Shown here: positions 61,371 through 64,000 of the stretch, piece after piece
How positions within the stretch are numbered: position 1 is the first letter of the stretch
Layout: each line of letters begins with the position of its first letter
The notes under the pieces: model-generated
The model's input: only the letters and a program-made list of their open reading frames with translations
Databases searched by the model: none
What the model was told of the DNA's origin: nothing
Made by a program: the position numbers and the translations under genes
Assembly: GCF_042956465.1 (NCBI RefSeq)
Contig: NZ_JBIBGL010000003.1
Span: 248,001-312,000 of the forward strand
DNA: 64,000 nt
Direction: 5' to 3'
From: Embleya sp042956465
GTDB taxonomy: Bacteria; Actinomycetota; Actinomycetes; Streptomycetales; Streptomycetaceae

Positions 61371-62452
61371 GTAGCCAGGACAAGTCTGAAGTGCCTGAAG
61401 AGCACCTGCCCGAGGTACACACCTCGGCACATGTTCCGGCGGAAGGCGACCCGTTCGCCGACCCCGGCCTGCCGGCTCACGAGCCGCGCGTCACCGACAT
61501 CGACGAGCGGGCCGCCAAGCGTGCCGAACGTCAGGTCGCGTTCCTGTTCGTGATCTCGATGTTGTCCACGATCGGTTTCATCTGGGCGTACGTCGGCATC
61601 GACAAGCACCGCATCATCGACATCTTCTTCTTCGGGAAGATCGGTGCCCAGAACCTCGCGCTCGGCGGCTTCCTCGGCCTCGCGCTGTTCTGCATCGGCG
61701 CCGGCGCGATCCACTGGGCGCGCACGCTGATGACGGACGAGGAGATCGTCCAGGAGCGGCACGAGCTGGCCTCGGACCCCGAGGTCCGCGAGTACGCGAT
61801 CCGCGAGTTCGCCCAGGGCGCCGCGGACTCGGTGATCGGTCGCCGGCCGCTGATCCGGCGCACGATGATCGGCGCGATGGCCCTGGTGCCACTGTCCGGC
61901 GTGGTGCTGCTGCGCGACCTCGGTCCGATGCCCGGCACCAAGCTGCGGCACACCGAGTGGAAGCCGGGCGTGGAGCTCATCAACGAGGCGACCGGCCTGC
62001 CGATCAAGCCGGACGACATCGTCAAGGGCTCGCTGACCATGGTGCTGCCCGACGGCCTGGTCGAGAAGTACGGCCCGGCCGGCGAGAAGGAGGAACTCTC
62101 GCACGGCTGGTTGGAGAAGGCGGGCATGTCCGCGGTCCTGGTCGTCCGGCTGGAGCCGGAGGACATCAAGTCCAAGAAGGAACTGGACTGGGGCTACGAG
62201 GGCATCGTGGCGTACTCGAAGATCTGCACCCACGTGGGTTGCCCGATCGGCCTGTACGAGCAGCAGACGCACCACCTGCTGTGTCCGTGTCACCAGTCCA
62301 CCTTCGACCTGGCGGACGACGGCAAGGTCGTGTTCGGCCCGGCCGCGCGCTCGCTGCCGCAGCTGAAGATCCATGTGAACGAGGCGGGTAACCTCGCCGC
62401 GACACAGGACTTCGCCGAACCGGTCGGCGCGAGCTTCTGGGAGCGTGGCTGA
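61367..62452 (+). CDS. qcrA: Rieske iron-sulfur subunit of bcc complex
   Basis: A 361-residue Rieske protein with three N-terminal membrane helices, the actinobacterial form. The [2Fe-2S] ligands are Cys287 and His289 (CTHVGC) and Cys306 and His309 (CPCHQS), with Cys292-Cys308 as the stabilising disulfide. The N-terminal 60 residues are acidic and cytoplasmic. An acidic/Pro loop separates the helices. It overlaps qcrC by 4 nt and qcrB by one base (TGATG), so the three are tightly coupled. Confidence 0.97.
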   Translation: MSSQDKSEVPEEHLPEVHTSAHVPAEGDPFADPGLPAHEPRVTDIDERAAKRAERQVAFLFVISMLSTIGFIWAYVGIDKHRIIDIFFFGKIGAQNLALGGFLGLALFCIGAGAIHWARTLMTDEEIVQERHELASDPEVREYAIREFAQGAADSVIGRRPLIRRTMIGAMALVPLSGVVLLRDLGPMPGTKLRHTEWKPGVELINEATGLPIKPDDIVKGSLTMVLPDGLVEKYGPAGEKEELSHGWLEKAGMSAVLVVRLEPEDIKSKKELDWGYEGIVAYSKICTHVGCPIGLYEQQTHHLLCPCHQSTFDLADDGKVVFGPAARSLPQLKIHVNEAGNLAATQDFAEPVGASFWERG

Positions 62453-64000
62453 TGTCGAGCGAACAACCCAAGGGCGGGGCGAACAAGAGCACCCCGATTC
62501 CCGACAACGCCGCCGTGCGCGCGGCCGACGCGCTGGACGGTCGGCTGGGCATCTACGGCGCGGCGAAGAAGAACCTGCGCAAGGTCTTTCCGGACCACTG
62601 GTCCTTCATGCTCGGTGAAGTGGCGCTGTACAGCTTCATCATCCTGCTGCTGACCGGTGTCTTCCTGACGCTGTTCTTCAAGCCGAGCATGCAGGAGGTC
62701 GTCTACGACGGCTCCTACGTGCCGCTGCAGGGCATCCACATGTCCCAGGCGTACGCGTCGACGCTGGACATCAGCTTCGACATCCGCGGTGGCCTGGCGA
62801 TGCGCCAGATCCACCACTGGGCCGCGCTGATCTTCGTCTCGTCGCTGTTCGTGCACATGTTCCGGATCTTCTTCACCGGAGCGTTCCGCAAGCCGCGCGA
62901 GATGAACTGGCTGTTCGGCTTCCTGCTGCTGGTGCTGGCCATGGTGAACGGCTTCACCGGGTACTCGCTCCCGGACGACCTGCTCTCCGGTACCGGTCTG
63001 CGGATCGCCGAGGGTGTCGTCCTGGCCATCCCGCTGGTCGGCACCTACCTGCAGTTCTTCCTGTTCGGCGGGGAGTTCCCGGGCGAGGACATCGTGCCCC
63101 GCCTGTTCACCATCCACGTGCTGCTCGTCCCGGCGATCATGGTCGGCCTGGTCACCGTGCACCTGATCCTGGTCTTCTACCAGAAGCACACCCAGTTCCC
63201 CGGCCCGGGCAAGACCGAGAAGAACGTGGTCGGCCTGCCGCTGCTGCCGGTCTACGCGGCCAAGGCCGGTGGCTTCTTCTTCATCGTGTTCGGCATCACC
63301 GCCGCCCTCGGCGGCATGGTGCAGATCAACCCGATCTGGGCCTACGGTCCCTACAACCCGGGTCAGATCACGGCGGGTTCCCAACCGGACTGGTACATCG
63401 GGTTCCTCGAAGGTTCCCTGCGCATCATGCCGAACTGGGAATGGAACATCTGGGGCCACACGCTCAGCTTCAACGTGCTGATCCCGTCCCTGATCGTGCC
63501 GGGCGTGTTGTTCACGTTCCTCGCGATGTACCCGTGGATCGAAGGCTGGATCACCGGTGACAAGCGCGAGCACCACCTGCTGGACCGCCCGCGCAACATG
63601 CCGGTCCGCACCGGCCTGGGCGTCGCCTGGATCGTGTGCTACGGCGTGCTGTGGGTCTGCGGTGGCAACGACATCATCGCGACGCACTTCCACCTGTCGA
63701 TCAACACGATCACCTGGGTCGGCCGCTTCGCGTTCTTCATCGCGCCCGTGCTGGCCTACCTGGCCACGGTGCGGATCTGCAAGGGTCTGCAGCGGCGCGA
63801 CCGGGACAAGGTCCTGCACGGTCGCGAGACCGGCGTGATCAAGAAGCTCCCGCACGGCGAGTTCATCGAGATCCACGAACCGCTGGACGCCGGGGTGCGG
63901 CACACCCTCACCGCCCACGAGCAGCCGAAGCCGTACGAGCTGGAGCCGGCCGAGGACGAGAACGGCGTGGCCCGCAAGGTCACGCGTGCGCAGAAGCTGC
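62452..64000 (+). CDS. qcrB: Cytochrome b subunit of bcc complex (partial, 3' cut)
   Basis: Start of the cytochrome b subunit; 516 codons are in the window and the gene continues beyond base 64000. The heme ligand histidines are in MRQIHHWAALIFVSSLFVHMF and, further on, FTIHVLLVPAIMVGLVTVHL (given in part). The Qo site motif is in the PDWYIGFLEGSLR segment, the actinobacterial equivalent of PEWY. About eight helices are seen, then a long charged C-terminal extension, usual in actinobacteria. ATG at 62452 overlaps the qcrA stop. Confidence 0.97.
   Translation, partial: MSSEQPKGGANKSTPIPDNAAVRAADALDGRLGIYGAAKKNLRKVFPDHWSFMLGEVALYSFIILLLTGVFLTLFFKPSMQEVVYDGSYVPLQGIHMSQAYASTLDISFDIRGGLAMRQIHHWAALIFVSSLFVHMFRIFFTGAFRKPREMNWLFGFLLLVLAMVNGFTGYSLPDDLLSGTGLRIAEGVVLAIPLVGTYLQFFLFGGEFPGEDIVPRLFTIHVLLVPAIMVGLVTVHLILVFYQKHTQFPGPGKTEKNVVGLPLLPVYAAKAGGFFFIVFGITAALGGMVQINPIWAYGPYNPGQITAGSQPDWYIGFLEGSLRIMPNWEWNIWGHTLSFNVLIPSLIVPGVLFTFLAMYPWIEGWITGDKREHHLLDRPRNMPVRTGLGVAWIVCYGVLWVCGGNDIIATHFHLSINTITWVGRFAFFIAPVLAYLATVRICKGLQRRDRDKVLHGRETGVIKKLPHGEFIEIHEPLDAGVRHTLTAHEQPKPYELEPAEDENGVARKVTRAQKL

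Overview
The window is chromosomal DNA of a high-GC actinobacterium, most likely a member of the Streptomycetales. Third codon positions are almost always G or C. Families typical of streptomycetes are present (DUF3040, HEPN_SAV_6107, DUF6504, DUF5304, an Rv2175c-like protein, F420-type oxidoreductase, NYN protein). Many genes look leaderless: a TANNNT -10 element ends 6-7 nt before the start codon. From memory, the order thiE-thiOSG / PASTA kinase / bfr-bfd / DAHP synthase / anthranilate synthase / pfkA / glk / fadD / pimB-like / NlpC / trpD / ctaE-qcrCAB follows a conserved Streptomyces core segment. The part from the kinases to the qcr genes also parallels the Mycobacterium tuberculosis Rv2175c-Rv2196 region. 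I see no tRNA, rRNA, insertion sequence, prophage or CRISPR array.

Layout. Positions 1-5280: the 3' end of an unknown gene, DUF3040, DinB, a methyltransferase, then a HEPN protein and a DUF6504 protein transcribed leftward behind a promoter with a perfect LexA-type box, and a D-cysteine desulfhydrase-like enzyme. 5280-10660: phytoene-desaturase-like oxidoreductase, MetF, polyprenyl diphosphate synthase. 10660-17530: thiamine genes (thiE leftward; thiO-thiS-thiG rightward behind a TPP riboswitch), an Rv2175c-like protein, a ferredoxin-reductase-like enzyme and a four-PASTA Ser/Thr kinase. 17530-24190: sulfite-oxidase-like enzyme, bacterioferritin and bacterioferritin-associated ferredoxin with an iron box, threonine aldolase, class II DAHP synthase, and a fused anthranilate synthase behind a tryptophan attenuator whose leader peptide can be read completely. 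24190-35100: small Cys protein plus APH-like kinase, deazaflavin oxidoreductase, surface protein, phosphofructokinase, two-component system, acyltransferase, hydrolase and a second membrane Ser/Thr kinase. 35100-45450: nuclease-like protein, a tandem hairpin array, glucokinase, GT87 and PimB-like mannosyltransferases, acyl-CoA synthetase, phosphoesterase, SRPBCC protein and ArsA-like ATPase. 45680-46304: a two-gene toxin-antitoxin-like insertion. 46330-56300: two membrane-anchored metallopeptidases, NlpC/P60 hydrolase, NYN protein, DEDDh exonuclease, RAM protein, a family of 93-94 bp repeats, and a class V aminotransferase behind a SAM-IV riboswitch. 56500-64000: trpD, two small genes, a CtaG-like assembly factor, and ctaE-qcrC-qcrA-qcrB of the cytochrome bcc-aa3 supercomplex, cut by the window end.

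How the genes fit together. DAHP synthase, anthranilate synthase and trpD serve aromatic amino acid and tryptophan supply. The GT87 protein, PimB-like enzyme, PlsC and FadD serve envelope lipid and glycan synthesis. The PASTA kinase, Rv2175c-like protein and NlpC hydrolase point to cell-wall control. The end of the window is the respiratory chain. Three RNA control elements (TPP, trp attenuator, SAM-IV), a DmdR/IdeR-like iron box and a LexA box can be read directly. No wholly unknown large system is evident. The best candidates for undescribed biology are the SOS-controlled HEPN/DUF6504 pair, the toxin-antitoxin-like pair, the hairpin array beside glk, and the doubly controlled class V aminotransferase.
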